Shown: piece after piece, positions 31,901-41,015 of the stretch
Layout of the letters: every line of letters starts with the position of its first letter
Position numbering within the stretch: the first letter of the stretch is position 1
Source: Coemansia sp. RSA 487
Lineage: Eukaryota > Kickxellomycota > Kickxellomycetes > Kickxellales > Kickxellaceae
Assembly: GCA_027577595.1 (NCBI GenBank)
Contig: JANBRJ010000001.1
Location: 248,001 to 312,000 of the forward strand
Reading direction: 5' to 3'
DNA length: 64,000 bases
Notes under the pieces: generated by a model
What the model was told of the DNA's origin: nothing
What the model saw: only the letters and a program-made list of their open reading frames with translations
The model's database searches: none
Position numbers and translations under genes: made by a program

Positions 31901-33905
31901 CTTGGATGACGAGACGCTGTATGATCTTCAACACACTGTGTCGGACTATGCCTCGCGTGCTCTGCGTACGATCGCTATTGCTTACAGAGACTTTGAGTCG
32001 TTTGACCAAGCGCAGATGGCGCAGCTAGAGTCAGACGCCGAGTGGCAGAATGCCGCAGGACTTGTTTGCTTGGGCATTTTTGCGATCGAGGATCCGCTGC
32101 GCGAGGGTGTTACGGATGCGGTGCGCATGTGCCAGAACGCCGGTATTGTTGTGCGTATGGTTACAGGCGACAACATGCTGACGGCGCGTGCAATTGCAAC
32201 GCAGTGCGGCATATTTACACCAGGAATGGGTGGCATAGTTCTTGAAGGACCAAAATTCCGTAAACTGTCTTCCGAGCAGATGGAGTTTATTATTCCGCGC
32301 CTGCAGGTTCTTGCGCGCTCGTCACCCGAGGATAAGCGCATGTTGGTTGAATGGCTGCGCACGCATGGCGAAGTTGTATCTGTGACCGGCGATGGAACAA
32401 ACGACGGACCTGCGTTGAAGGCGGCCAACGTTGGCTTCAGCATGGGAATTGCTGGAACGGAGGTTGCAAAGGAGGCGTCTTCAATTGTGCTGATGGACGA
32501 CAACTTTAACTCGATTGTGCGTGCTTGTTTGTGGGGTCGCACAGTGAATGATGCTGTCAAAAAGTTCTTGCAGTTCCAGCTCACAGTCAATGTCACTGCG
32601 GTTCTGATTGCTTTTGTTTCTTCTGTTGTCGACGATCAGGAGCAGTCGGTGTTTACCGCCATCCAGTTGCTGTGGATAAACTTAATCATGGACACCTTTG
32701 CAGCACTTGCACTGGCAACGGACCCGCCGCATGACAATATGCTCGATCGATACCCCGAGAAACAGAATTCGCCGCTGATTACGTTTACCATGTGGAAGAA
32801 TATCATCGGACAGTCGATTCTCCAGGTCGTTGTTTGCTTTTTAACTCTATACGCCGCCGATGACATCTTCAATTTGCACACGGTAACCAATTCGCATGAC
32901 ATGACCGTACTGCGAACATTGGTGTTCAATACGTTTGCGTGGATGCAGATATTCAACGAATTCAACTGCCGCGTGCTGCACAGCGAGTTAAACTGCTTTA
33001 GAGGCATCCACAAGAATCTGTTTTTCATTGGGATTGTTCTTATCTCTGTTCTCGGCCAAGTGATTATTGTGCAATGGGGCGGCGTGGCTTTCCAGACGAC
33101 TGCGTTGAGTGGCAAGTACTGGGCATTCTCGATTGTTGGTGGGCTGCTTTCACTTCCTGTGGGGCTTGTGCTTAGGCTGCTTCCCGATGAGATGATCTGG
33201 TGGATGTTGCCTTTTGTCACCCAGGATGTTTACAAGAAGCCACAAAACATTGAGTGGCAGCCGCCCGCCCAGAACCTGCGCAGCAGACTCGCTAACGACG
33301 AAGAGCCAAGGGGCACCAACAGCGACGCTAGACGCCATGACGGCGGCGATGATGGTATGGTGGGTGCTGGGCAGGACGGTGGTATAAAAACATCGATGGC
33401 CAAGTTTGGCGCGAACATCAGGACCATGGGAAGACGCAAGCCTAGAGCAAGGAGTGGTGGACCCAGAGCAAGTGGCCTTGCACCTGTTACCGTTATCGAA
33501 AACGTGACAGGCGACGCGAACAATACCGCCACAATAGAACAGCGGCAACAATCTGCCATCGGCCTAGACAGCGCGCAGCAGTCGGACATGCCCGCAAGTG
33601 CAGTTGGTGCAGACAATGCAGCTGACTCTCTTGGCGGATATATCCCCGCTAGTAAGAATGTGTCAAAAAAGGCTAGCACTGGCGGCCTCATGTCGCGGAA
33701 ACGCAGTGGTTCAGGTGACGGCAAGTCTAAAAACATTATTGCAGCAGCAATGGTGCCATCAATGGTGGCCAGTAGCATTGCTATCGGGATGTCAACAAGC
33801 GCCATGCCGCCAAACAATATGACCATTGAGGCTATGGTGGATAAGGAGCTAGAAAATCGGGATAATAATACACAGTCACCTGGCCTGGCAAGCCATCAGC
33901 AGTAA
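28938..33905 (+). CDS. PMC1: P-type Ca2+-ATPase, PMC1/PMCA type (P2B), unusually long
   Basis: A calcium pump that moves cytosolic Ca2+ into the vacuole or out of the cell by ATP hydrolysis. 1655 residues; yeast Pmc1 has about 1170. Order: cytosolic N-terminus, first membrane pair (about 165-245), actuator loop with TGES at 288-291, PEGLP at 519-523 in TM4, phosphorylated D562 in DKTGTLTQN, the nucleotide domain with FTGSKTEIA near 785 and KGAPEVV, GDGTNDGPALKAANVGFSMG from 1151, then six C-terminal membrane helices to about 1425. The extra length comes from a basic then acidic insert after TGES (about 295-408), a Ser/Arg-rich insert after DKTGT (about 610-780), an acidic Asp/Asn run (about 898-944) and a disordered tail of about 230 residues. 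Such inserts are where PMCA-type pumps are regulated. Intronless and intact. Confidence 0.95.
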   Translation: MNATPETAVADITDGSSSRDNEDREATAVPVDDFSAEGISQMVADKDILALQGLGGTTGLLEKLNVNPNIGIAPSSVDTTEKTHTSLDLKHAAKISKTKSRTEALAREVAAVQDDASLTWLAEFEADRKLYGDRVEKYGVNILPPAKSRSFLSLVWEALHDKMLILLIVAAIVSLAIGIYQDVRVTGNEVEDGQDVHWVEGFAIIVAISVVTLVASVNDYQKEKQFRKLNAKKNDRRVRVTRNGLEHLVSTNCIFVGDILYIEPGDILCADAVVVSASNLQCDESSITGESDTIKKSRLEDAERLNAQRKERRKRRRAELRNKRNEQRAYTHRLASNKIDEIETIEPEIQSGADADESTDGEDGDAIRATLEFKDKEAATADDKQDAIRTQQSPAADEKHTRSSSSKKVDPFLISGSRVTEGVGTCVIVAVGENSFYGRTLMSLRSKNDPTPLQAKLNGMAELIAKLGGAAGLLMFIVLIIKYAVQLGRNETSRDATKIADSIVRIIISAVTVVVVAVPEGLPLAVTLALAVATVRMLKDKCLVRVLASCETMGNATTICSDKTGTLTQNCMTVVAGCIGDQYQFSSYPPGTSEEQRRLAKRPPADGLVTDMTGRAVPPEKAVTPTLLETRNRRQQRLRSRRHRQHRRRLSRSGTPEYSSSSALSPLSDTSPSFSGISDLSDFSDDEDLVVPTSELSEEAPQAVLNLCHDAIAVNSAAFIPAKESDEGDPDSGDSLLGNGRKHKQQPAWRRALQRLTRRKGGADTGASNEEARSESAAKASSTEKFTGSKTEIAMLSWSEMLGAPDYSQLRDKDIDEHVQVWPFSSERKSMSTLVKIKRREDGKDVWRLYVKGAPEVVIKSCRWIVDVDGAFQAQDRDEILNGYKTQMSSQHNLAIMDYKTDSDDDDFDGSPRADIPQINLDLDCDDNKSNDEDNNNIEPEVTPYLLTAHYTGSRNAGSDTTEVNEDVMLAASFPGDFAHNPAVPVLSLDDETLYDLQHTVSDYASRALRTIAIAYRDFESFDQAQMAQLESDAEWQNAAGLVCLGIFAIEDPLREGVTDAVRMCQNAGIVVRMVTGDNMLTARAIATQCGIFTPGMGGIVLEGPKFRKLSSEQMEFIIPRLQVLARSSPEDKRMLVEWLRTHGEVVSVTGDGTNDGPALKAANVGFSMGIAGTEVAKEASSIVLMDDNFNSIVRACLWGRTVNDAVKKFLQFQLTVNVTAVLIAFVSSVVDDQEQSVFTAIQLLWINLIMDTFAALALATDPPHDNMLDRYPEKQNSPLITFTMWKNIIGQSILQVVVCFLTLYAADDIFNLHTVTNSHDMTVLRTLVFNTFAWMQIFNEFNCRVLHSELNCFRGIHKNLFFIGIVLISVLGQVIIVQWGGVAFQTTALSGKYWAFSIVGGLLSLPVGLVLRLLPDEMIWWMLPFVTQDVYKKPQNIEWQPPAQNLRSRLANDEEPRGTNSDARRHDGGDDGMVGAGQDGGIKTSMAKFGANIRTMGRRKPRARSGGPRASGLAPVTVIENVTGDANNTATIEQRQQSAIGLDSAQQSDMPASAVGADNAADSLGGYIPASKNVSKKASTGGLMSRKRSGSGDGKSKNIIAAAMVPSMVASSIAIGMSTSAMPPNNMTIEAMVDKELENRDNNTQSPGLASHQQ

Positions 33906-36900
33906 GCCGATTTATGTAGAAACATTTTTTATCATTGTGGTTTTAGACAATATTTTTTAAACTCAGACCCGGTAAAGTGCAACTCTGTCTTTGGTGTTCC
34001 GTCTTTTGTGGCAAAGATGACAGCTGCCATGGATATATGATAACCCACTCTGTTTTGTGTAGGAATGAATGTATTATTGTCTCAAGATATTGGTCCATTT
34101 GGAGGGCATGACTCTATACGATTTGAGAATCCACGCTGCAGCGAAGGAAAACGAAATATTCAATAAGAAAAGTGATACACAAGGGCATACATGTACAAGG
34201 CAACTGAGTACATTTGCGTGCGTGTGTTTCTTGCAAGAAGCAATAACGAAAAGATTGGCAATAAACAAGTCAGCTATGCCTGTCGTGTAAGAAGCAGTGA
34301 ACAAAAGACATGGCATAATAACCTTGTTTTCTGGCAACAAGGTCATCCGGTATATGGCTGGGCTACATGTGCAGCGAGTGTTAATACATGATATTGGAAT
34401 TCGTGCTGCCATCTTATGCTCAAAGACAAAACATTGCATACCCAGAAAATAAGGACAATGGAAAAGGATATGTTGCTGGTTGGGTTTTATTTGGCAACAT
34501 GTATATTTGTTTTTGCATATAGTGCATTTTTGATTTAAAAGGATGCCCTATCTGCAACAGCTTGCAATTATTGCGCTGCAGATTTCGTCAGGTTTGAAAT
34601 TTTGCAACTTGTCATTTTACAGCCAGAACAAACCTGTAAAAAATAGGTTGAATACATTTGCTTTGTGTTTTTGTGATAATTGCAATAAAAATCAAAGCAC
34701 TTCCTTTTCACTCTGCAAGCCATGATTCCTTCAAATATATTTTGTCATCATTTCATACCAAATTCAAAGAAACTGCATGGCTTAGATGCGTCGATCGCCT
34801 TTGTACCTTGTGTGCTTACGGAAAAATAAATCAACCTTTTATTTTTAATTCAGCAAAGCATGCTTTGAGCAATATTCTTGCAAGCACAATCATATCGAAA
34901 TAAGGGCTCGCAATGACGAATGTGGTAGAATGCAAACGCGTTTTCTTAGTCAAGGTGCAAAGCAGTTTGGAAATTTAACTTTAGCGGATTGCCGTAGGGT
35001 TGCAACCATATTCAGTGGACAGCTCCTTAGTTTATTGTGGGCGAACATGCAATAAAGTGTTTTTCGAATGAATGTAACAAAACGACATCGTCAAAGGAAA
35101 AACTGAGCGGATGTAAAAGGGATATCTTTCCTATTGAATTTTATTTGCGGATGAGCAAAAGAGAAGGAACTGCACACGATGGACCATCGTTGTAAAGCAG
35201 GTTTTCTTGAGAAAGCTTGTCTATGTTACGCACATACAACATACATACGCTTTTCTATATATCCGCTTATGCGTATCTCGTGTGTCGCTGTGTGTATACG
35301 GGCCCTGTACACACGGTTGAAGGAAGGAAAGAAATAAAGGCAATTAGGCCCACCAGCCAGCAGGAATACGACAACTTTTTGCTCTTCAAAGGAACAGTGG
35401 GCTGCATGTTTTGTAGTTTGTGCAAGCTAGGTAGAAAGAAAGAACGAAGATGGACTGACAAGCACAGATGTTGTCATGTGGCAAATAATGACATTCTCCT
35501 TAACTTGACAACCCCTTTTTGTTTTCCGTTTTTTTTCTTTTGAGAAATATTTATCCATGTTGCTTGAAAGTGGTGCAAGCGTCGTTTTGGATATGCATTA
35601 CCATGTAGCATTGGCCATATAGCTCAAACATGCGTGATCGCGAGTGGAGGAAATGGAAATCTACAAGCAGCGTCATCCGTTGCAGTACACATTTTAGTAA
35701 AGCGCAAAATTTACCAAATGCGTTTTCTTAACAGAAATGCAGCAGCTTTTTATTTTTGACTTGTCAAGATACAAGCATCGCCCTAACTTGTCTTTTTGAC
35801 ACTCGATAGTATATTGGAAGACAACTCGACACACAACAATTGATTGTACGGGAAAAGGAATGCATAAATGGTTATTTACTTGTGCTTTACAACAGAAAGT
35901 AATACCGGTGGTGCTTTGTTCACGCTATTTTTGTTGCTGTTGCTGCTTCTATCCGAGCCCAATAGACACTCATTGCTCATGTGGTCATCAGCAACGCATG
36001 CGTAAATTACGAGCAAACCCGACTTTTTTGCTGTTCCCCTCCCCCACTGCTCCCTCACCCTTCACGTTGGCCACACCACTTCACATCACAACTCTTGCGG
36101 CTTTCTCGGGAATTTTTTCAAATTGTTTGTTCCGCTGCTCATTGCTCGTCATAGATGCAAGTGTGCTTAACAAGTCCACACTGCGTATTCCCTCCGAGAA
36201 ACAAAGCCAGTTATTGCAAATGGGCAAGCCATCGTGCACAATGCTTACTCATTATTTTCCACTACGAAAAAAAAACAGGGAGAGACAGGAGTCGTCCGTG
36301 CGGAGAACATCTCCACTCCTCCTTTTTCACTTCATTTTGATTGTTTACCAATATGGAGCCTATACTACGACATATCACCCGGCAATGAGTAAACAACAAC
36401 ACTCCGATTGCTCTGCATAAAGCGCTGCTCCACGCCACATGTTTACAAGAAAATCCCCAAGCAGGTTTTTTTTTCCTTTCATGCTTCCTTTCTGGTGCAT
36501 CATCAAGACTCGCCTTTCTTGCTTTTTTTTCCGCCAGCCAAAAAGGAGTTGGGGAGGCATCGTCCATGTGTGGTTTCCACACCCCCTTTTCTTTCTTTGA
36601 AAAAGCATTTCTTCCCAAGGCTCGGAACCCTGCTTTCAGTGTTGCTCCCTCGCACTTCCTCATTCACGCATTTTGATTGTTTGTTGGCCATACCAGCGCT
36701 CATACAAACATGCCTACAATCGAGGCTATGCAGAGAGTTTCTCATATTTGTCTTTTATGTAGTGTGCTCAACAGTATATAAGAACCGCTTCCCGCCCTTC
36801 CTTCTCTTCAACCTCCACACTTTCTTTCCTATCTCCGTCGTCGCTTACCAATCTCGAACCATTCGTTTCTTCCCTTTATTCTTTTGTTTCTTGCAAAATC

Positions 36901-37001
36901 AATCCGTTTCCCAAGCAACAGGTTCTTTCTATCTCTTCTAAATTTGAATACGTCTTCTTACTCACCAACACGTAAAACTCACGTACCAACCCCACTGCAC
37001 A
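33906..37001. other. Long gene-free region before the mini zinc-finger gene
   Basis: About 3.1 kb. The first 2 kb is AT-rich with no coding signal. From about 35900 to 37000 the plus strand is strongly C/T-rich, so two frames of 177-186 codons stay open by composition only. A strong TATA box at 36775-36782 and the C/T-rich stretch after it look like the core promoter and leader of the small gene at 37002. Confidence 0.55.
36775..36782 (+). promoter_or_regulatory. TATA box of the mini zinc-finger gene
   Basis: TATATAAG preceded by a short AT-rich stretch and followed by a long C/T-rich leader; it lies about 227 bases upstream of the ATG at 37002. It is one of the clearest TATA boxes in the window. 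Confidence 0.6.
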
Positions 37002-37154
37002 ATGATCGGAATTCGCGCTTTTTGCCGGTTAAACGTGAGATCGGTCTTCTACTGCAATGACTGCGACTTTGAATCAGAGGCAGAATCATCAAAAATAGCG
37101 CACGAAGAAAGCCACGGCCACTACGACTGGTCTTATATGCACTACATTGATTGA
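37002..37154 (+). CDS. 50-residue single C2H2-type zinc-finger protein
   Basis: A complete small frame, ATG to TGA. The centre reads FYCNDCDFESEAESSKIAHE then ESHGHYDW. The spacing C18-x2-C21-x12-H34-x3-H38 fits the C2H2 zinc-finger rule exactly. F16 two residues before the first Cys matches the usual aromatic, and F23 lies shortly after the second Cys. A further H40 lies close by. The finger makes up most of the protein, and the ends have only about 15 and 10 residues. A clear TATA box and long C/T-rich leader precede it, as with larger genes here, which supports transcription. Function unknown; DNA, RNA or protein binding are all possible, and a lone finger rarely binds DNA well. Chance occurrence is possible because the frame is short. 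Confidence 0.5.
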   Translation: MIGIRAFCRLNVRSVFYCNDCDFESEAESSKIAHEESHGHYDWSYMHYID

Positions 37155-38027
37155 ATCGTTGCATTGGCAGAGCTTTTCTTCACACCTGCTAAAAAAAGGA
37201 ACCACACGCTTGAACTATATTATCTTTTTGCATTGTCTATATACGGATACTTTTTTTTACCTTTTCATACAACAAATGATCTTGTGAATTCTTTTTTAGC
37301 AATAAAACTCTCTTCAGTTAAACTATCGGCGAGACATTAGACATTTCTCTTTTCTTTAAAAAGCATGTAAAAACCCCACTCCGACTTCTTGATGCACCCA
37401 TTGCTTACAGGTTTTTTTGTTTTCATTTCCGCCACAAGCGATCCACGCTTCTGAATTGCCACACAGGGAAATCTCAAGCTCTCTGACTAGCTTTTCTGTT
37501 TGCAACCTTATGCATGTGTAGTCTTATTTTTGTGTTTGCTTGTGTGGCTTTATCTGTAAGCGATCGCCATTCTCGTTTTTTATTTCACTAAATGTAAAGA
37601 CAACCCCCATTGATTTGCCGATGTTTACATTTCTATTTTTGGCTTTGCAGCCACAAAGGACGCCAGATTGCGCATCCTTCCGTTTTCTTTGCTACACGTT
37701 TTGATCATAAAGCAGAGTTCTGCATCTGCCACATTGCCATAACAAAAAACTGTAAACAGCTCGCGTAAAAATAATAAATAAATGCTGCATGCATCTTGAA
37801 AGACCATCGACATATCCACTTGCGTGTTTTGGGGGGAGAATATGTGAAAAGAAGAAGCGTTGTCACCAATCTGTAATTACGCATCAGCAAGCAAAAAAGC
37901 AAACAAACAGCAGAGGGACGTTTTGAAACCAAAAAAGCACAGATCAACCACACTCTTCTGATCTCTATGCAACTTTGGCACACTTGAAGTGCTTGCAAAG
38001 CGAAAAAAAAAAAAGAGAGGGCTGTAG
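37155..38027. other. Spacer between mini zinc-finger gene and tRNA
   Basis: 873 bases, AT-rich. An A-run at about 38003-38014 (T-run on the minus strand) is the Pol III stop of the tRNA. No other gene seen. Confidence 0.6.
38003..38014 (-). terminator. RNA polymerase III terminator of tRNA-Met
   Basis: A run of about twelve A on the plus strand, i.e. T on the tRNA strand, 13 bases past the tRNA 3' end. A run of four or more T is the standard Pol III stop. Confidence 0.85.
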
Positions 38028-38100
38028 TGCTTCCTGCGAGGATCGAACTCGCGACCTTAGGATTATGAGACCTACGCGCTGCCAGCTGCGCCAAAGAAGC
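38028..38100 (-). tRNA. tRNA-Met (CAU), elongator
   Basis: 73 bases on the minus strand, no intron. The acceptor 5' GCTTCTT pairs with 3' AGGAAGC (one G-T), discriminator A. The D arm contains GGCGCAGCTGGCAGCGC, the anticodon loop is CTCATAA with CAT at its centre, and the T arm is CGCGAGTTCGATCCTCGCA-like with GTTCGATCC. The first base pair is G-C and the T loop is the ordinary GTTCGAT, so this is the elongator rather than the initiator tRNA. Confidence 0.96.
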
Positions 38101-38327
38101 TTTAATTCTAATCCAGTATCAACATTGGAAACCGCGGAATTAGCAAACCTACAGCCTCCTAAAGTTAAATAATCTGTAAGAATTTGTTCTACAGTTAACC
38201 GAGTTACTTCTTTTTACGCGGTAGACTAAATATTTACATCTTATATCTAGAAAAACAATACTAGTGGTAGTCATGTTTAAAAAATATAAAATACAAAAAT
38301 AAAAGCACAATTGGTCATGAGATTAGA

Positions 38328-40400
38328 TTACCCTACTTCTTGGTAAAGTCGGATGTAAACATTCGCGTACAAAAGCTCGACAACATGGTTCTTGATAGCG
38401 TCAAGCGTTCCAAAAGCCATGTCGCCGCCTTCCACGTACACTTGTGCTTCTGATACCATCTCCGCTGTGAGGTTGATTTCCAACGCCGAGGTGGGCAATA
38501 CAAATGTTCGGATTATTGCCGAAAGTTGGCGCCTCAAGCTCTGAGGAACGGTCATTGCGCTGGTGAATCCTGCCTGAGGGAACGCAAAGTTCATCGTTTC
38601 TGCTATTCCAATGGCAACACATTGTAGCGCTTCAGCAGCGCTGTTGTTTGCTGCTTCGATGCTTGTGGCAATACATGGTTCTGTTATACGCGAAATGGAA
38701 CTTTCTCTGGATGCGCTTGTCGCAGTATCTTGGTTTGGCGGCGTCAAGAAGTGTGCGATATGCATATGCTTACGAGAGCTGTTACTGGAATGCGCTGGCT
38801 CAGGCGTCGTTGGGGGTGAGACGGCCGATTCTGCAATGTCATCCATGGATTGTTTGCGTGTGCTTGCATGGCTAGCACGCTCTTCAGTGCTTTTCACTTC
38901 AGACGAAATTTGTGACGCATTGCCATGGAAGTTGATGACATGGATTGCCGGTTGTTTGTAAATGCTTTTGGGTGTGTGGGTGCTCTGTTCTGTTTTAGGC
39001 TCATTCAGCGTGTACTCTTGCTTTAGCTCGTTAAATATACAGCCCTTGAACGCAACATATGCATCAAGGAACAATAAAAGCTCGGGACAGAAGCAACCCT
39101 GTGCGTACTTTTCAACTTTTTCGTGGCCTTCGGAGGTGCGTAGCGTTTCGAAAAATGACCGTTTGTTTAGTTCCAAGGGTTCTGCAGTATTATGTGGGCC
39201 AGCGCCCAAGCTATTGTTTTCGAGTGCACGCTCCGAAGTCATTAGACCTATTTTCTTCAGCTTTGCGAAACGAATCGATTTTATCAGTGGTACTACGACA
39301 AATGCGGTCTGTGCAATTAAAATCTGAAGACTGAACGGGAAAGATGACGAAATGTAGCCGACACGGAGCTTTTTATCTAGTCTCCATATAAGAATAGCAA
39401 TCCAAAACCCAGCGCCTACTGTAAGCAAAATGATCATTGATGTCCTTATCCCGTAGGCGTCCTTAAACCGCCAAATAATCGCGATGTATATTGGTCCGAT
39501 TACAACGTTGAATATCCCTGAAAGTATTGTGTGTGGGAGAAGCCACATGTTGAAGAAGCAGTTGTAATGCAAATTTATCAGACTGAGCTGGTTGAAAAGA
39601 GATGTCACGAGCGCCAGATAGCTGATTATAAAAGCAAAGTGCGCGCAGAAAATTATCACGTAATATTTGATCGAAAACTGGAACCGTAACCACTTTTTAA
39701 CTCCGCGCCGATACAATCGAGATATTTTGCTTGGTCGTGCGCCATGTGTCTGCGTGCCAGATAAAAGAGAGGAGCTGCTTGGGTGATTTTGTGGCAAATC
39801 ACTATTAGGCGGCACTGGGTCTGTAATACCTAATGTCTGCCATGGCGCAATAGTTTCGATGGACGCTGGGGACAGTCTTGCTTCAATTTGGAGAGTATTC
39901 CGTTCATTCTCAACGGCTAAGTGAGGAGAGTCATCTGTATCGTTCATCCAGTATGCCCTTTTCGCCGTTTCCTCTATCCGTGCCAAATATTCTAACAGAT
40001 TTTCTGGCGTAACCGGGTTGACGCGAGTTTCTCTTGCCACTGCATTGTGTGATTTGAATATAAAGTAGTAACGGATCATGAACAGAAAAAACGCCATGAC
40101 CCAAGTCAAATAGCCGAACGACATAAGCCATAGCTCGATGAAACACGGATAGTTTGCGATTATAAAGCGCATCAGGGCATTGGTTGTAAAAATAAGACCG
40201 CAGACAGCTTGAATTGTTAGCAACAGCACCGATCGCTCGAGGAGAGCATTGTCGCGCAGAACCAAAGCACGATAAAGGAACAGCACATGCGTGGCTACGA
40301 CATACACAACGTATATGCTCAGTGCCGGTATGGCCACAATTACGTAGGGAATTGGTTGGTGGTTGATTCGCCCGTAGGCGTCAAAAGGCGACATGGCCAT
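38328..40400 (-). CDS. Seven-transmembrane protein with C-terminal RGS domain (split by an insert)
   Basis: A plasma-membrane 7TM-RGS signalling protein, 690 residues, in the style of plant AtRGS1 and fungal GprK-type proteins. RGS domains speed GTP hydrolysis by G-alpha. Hydrophobic helices lie at about 17-43, 56-82, 91-114, 246-270, 282-311, 319-339 and 356-372, with a long loop (115-245) between TM3 and TM4. After TM7, residues 413-456 (SFFETLRTSEGHEKVEKYAQ, then CPELLLFLDAYVAFK) are the first RGS half, matching F...L....g....l..y....fcpE.l.F...v..f. Residues about 621-690 (LRRQLSAIIRTFV, then EINLTAEM, then FGTLDAIKNHVVELLYANVYIRLYQE) are the second half. About 160 low-complexity residues lie between. 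The first ATG (MAMSPF) is used. Ligand unknown. Confidence 0.85.
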   Translation of the reverse strand: MAMSPFDAYGRINHQPIPYVIVAIPALSIYVVYVVATHVLFLYRALVLRDNALLERSVLLLTIQAVCGLIFTTNALMRFIIANYPCFIELWLMSFGYLTWVMAFFLFMIRYYFIFKSHNAVARETRVNPVTPENLLEYLARIEETAKRAYWMNDTDDSPHLAVENERNTLQIEARLSPASIETIAPWQTLGITDPVPPNSDLPQNHPSSSSLLSGTQTHGARPSKISRLYRRGVKKWLRFQFSIKYYVIIFCAHFAFIISYLALVTSLFNQLSLINLHYNCFFNMWLLPHTILSGIFNVVIGPIYIAIIWRFKDAYGIRTSMIILLTVGAGFWIAILIWRLDKKLRVGYISSSFPFSLQILIAQTAFVVVPLIKSIRFAKLKKIGLMTSERALENNSLGAGPHNTAEPLELNKRSFFETLRTSEGHEKVEKYAQGCFCPELLLFLDAYVAFKGCIFNELKQEYTLNEPKTEQSTHTPKSIYKQPAIHVINFHGNASQISSEVKSTEERASHASTRKQSMDDIAESAVSPPTTPEPAHSSNSSRKHMHIAHFLTPPNQDTATSASRESSISRITEPCIATSIEAANNSAAEALQCVAIGIAETMNFAFPQAGFTSAMTVPQSLRRQLSAIIRTFVLPTSALEINLTAEMVSEAQVYVEGGDMAFGTLDAIKNHVVELLYANVYIRLYQEVG

Positions 40401-41015
40401 GAAATGGCCTGTATTTCACTTTTGGTTATTTGCTGCTCCTAGTCGAATGATGAAGTACTGTATACAGGAAACCACCGTGTGTACGTATGTATGTAGTGCA
40501 CATTAGGATTTTAAATCACTGCTACATGTATATAATTATAAAAATGCTGATATTATTACAAACGCGGCCACCATATTTTTTGGAGCATAGAAACCAAGTG
40601 CACAGTTACAACTAAGAAGCAAAATTGATTTCCTGAAGAAAAGTCGTTGAAAATAAGACCAAACTTCCCGTTCCCTTTGCCTTTGGACGCATACCAGACA
40701 TCTGGAGCCTGTCGTCGTTGGAAACATCAGAGTTGCTGAGTTTATGCAGAGGGAGTGTAGCATTGTATGTGACTTGAATGGAGGGTTTATGCAGTTAATC
40801 GCGAACACTGCGTCTGGGCCTTTAACTGCATAATTACTGATCTGTCTCTTCTCAGAGATCAAGCCAGATTGATCTTTTCCCATTTGGGTAGTTTTCTGCA
40901 GAAGCTTTTTTTTTCTTTCTTTCTGTAGTTGTCCATCTCTTCCTGTTATCTCATTACTTTTGAACAAATACTATTACTTTGAAATTACAGTAAACCAGAG
41001 CAGAAAGCAAGACAA
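40401..41015. promoter_or_regulatory. Shared upstream region of the 7TM-RGS gene and ADE2
   Basis: 615 bases between divergent genes, so it should contain both promoters. No clear TATA box. A 143-codon minus-strand frame here starts at TTG and lacks coding bias. Confidence 0.45.

Noticed and set aside
35860-36420. Plus-strand frame of 186 codons with ATG
   Set aside because: It lies in a C/T-rich region where stops are rare on the plus strand. The product is a Cys/Phe/Leu/Ser mix with no domain, and codon use is unlike real genes here.
36408-36941. Plus-strand frame of 177 codons
   Set aside because: Same C/T-rich tract. It overlaps the TATA box and leader of the mini zinc-finger gene and reads as Phe/Ser/Pro/Leu-rich noise.
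40536-40967. Minus-strand frame of 143 codons between the 7TM-RGS gene and ADE2
   Set aside because: Starts at TTG, sits in the shared promoter region and lacks coding bias; an internal ATG would leave an unremarkable 115 residues.
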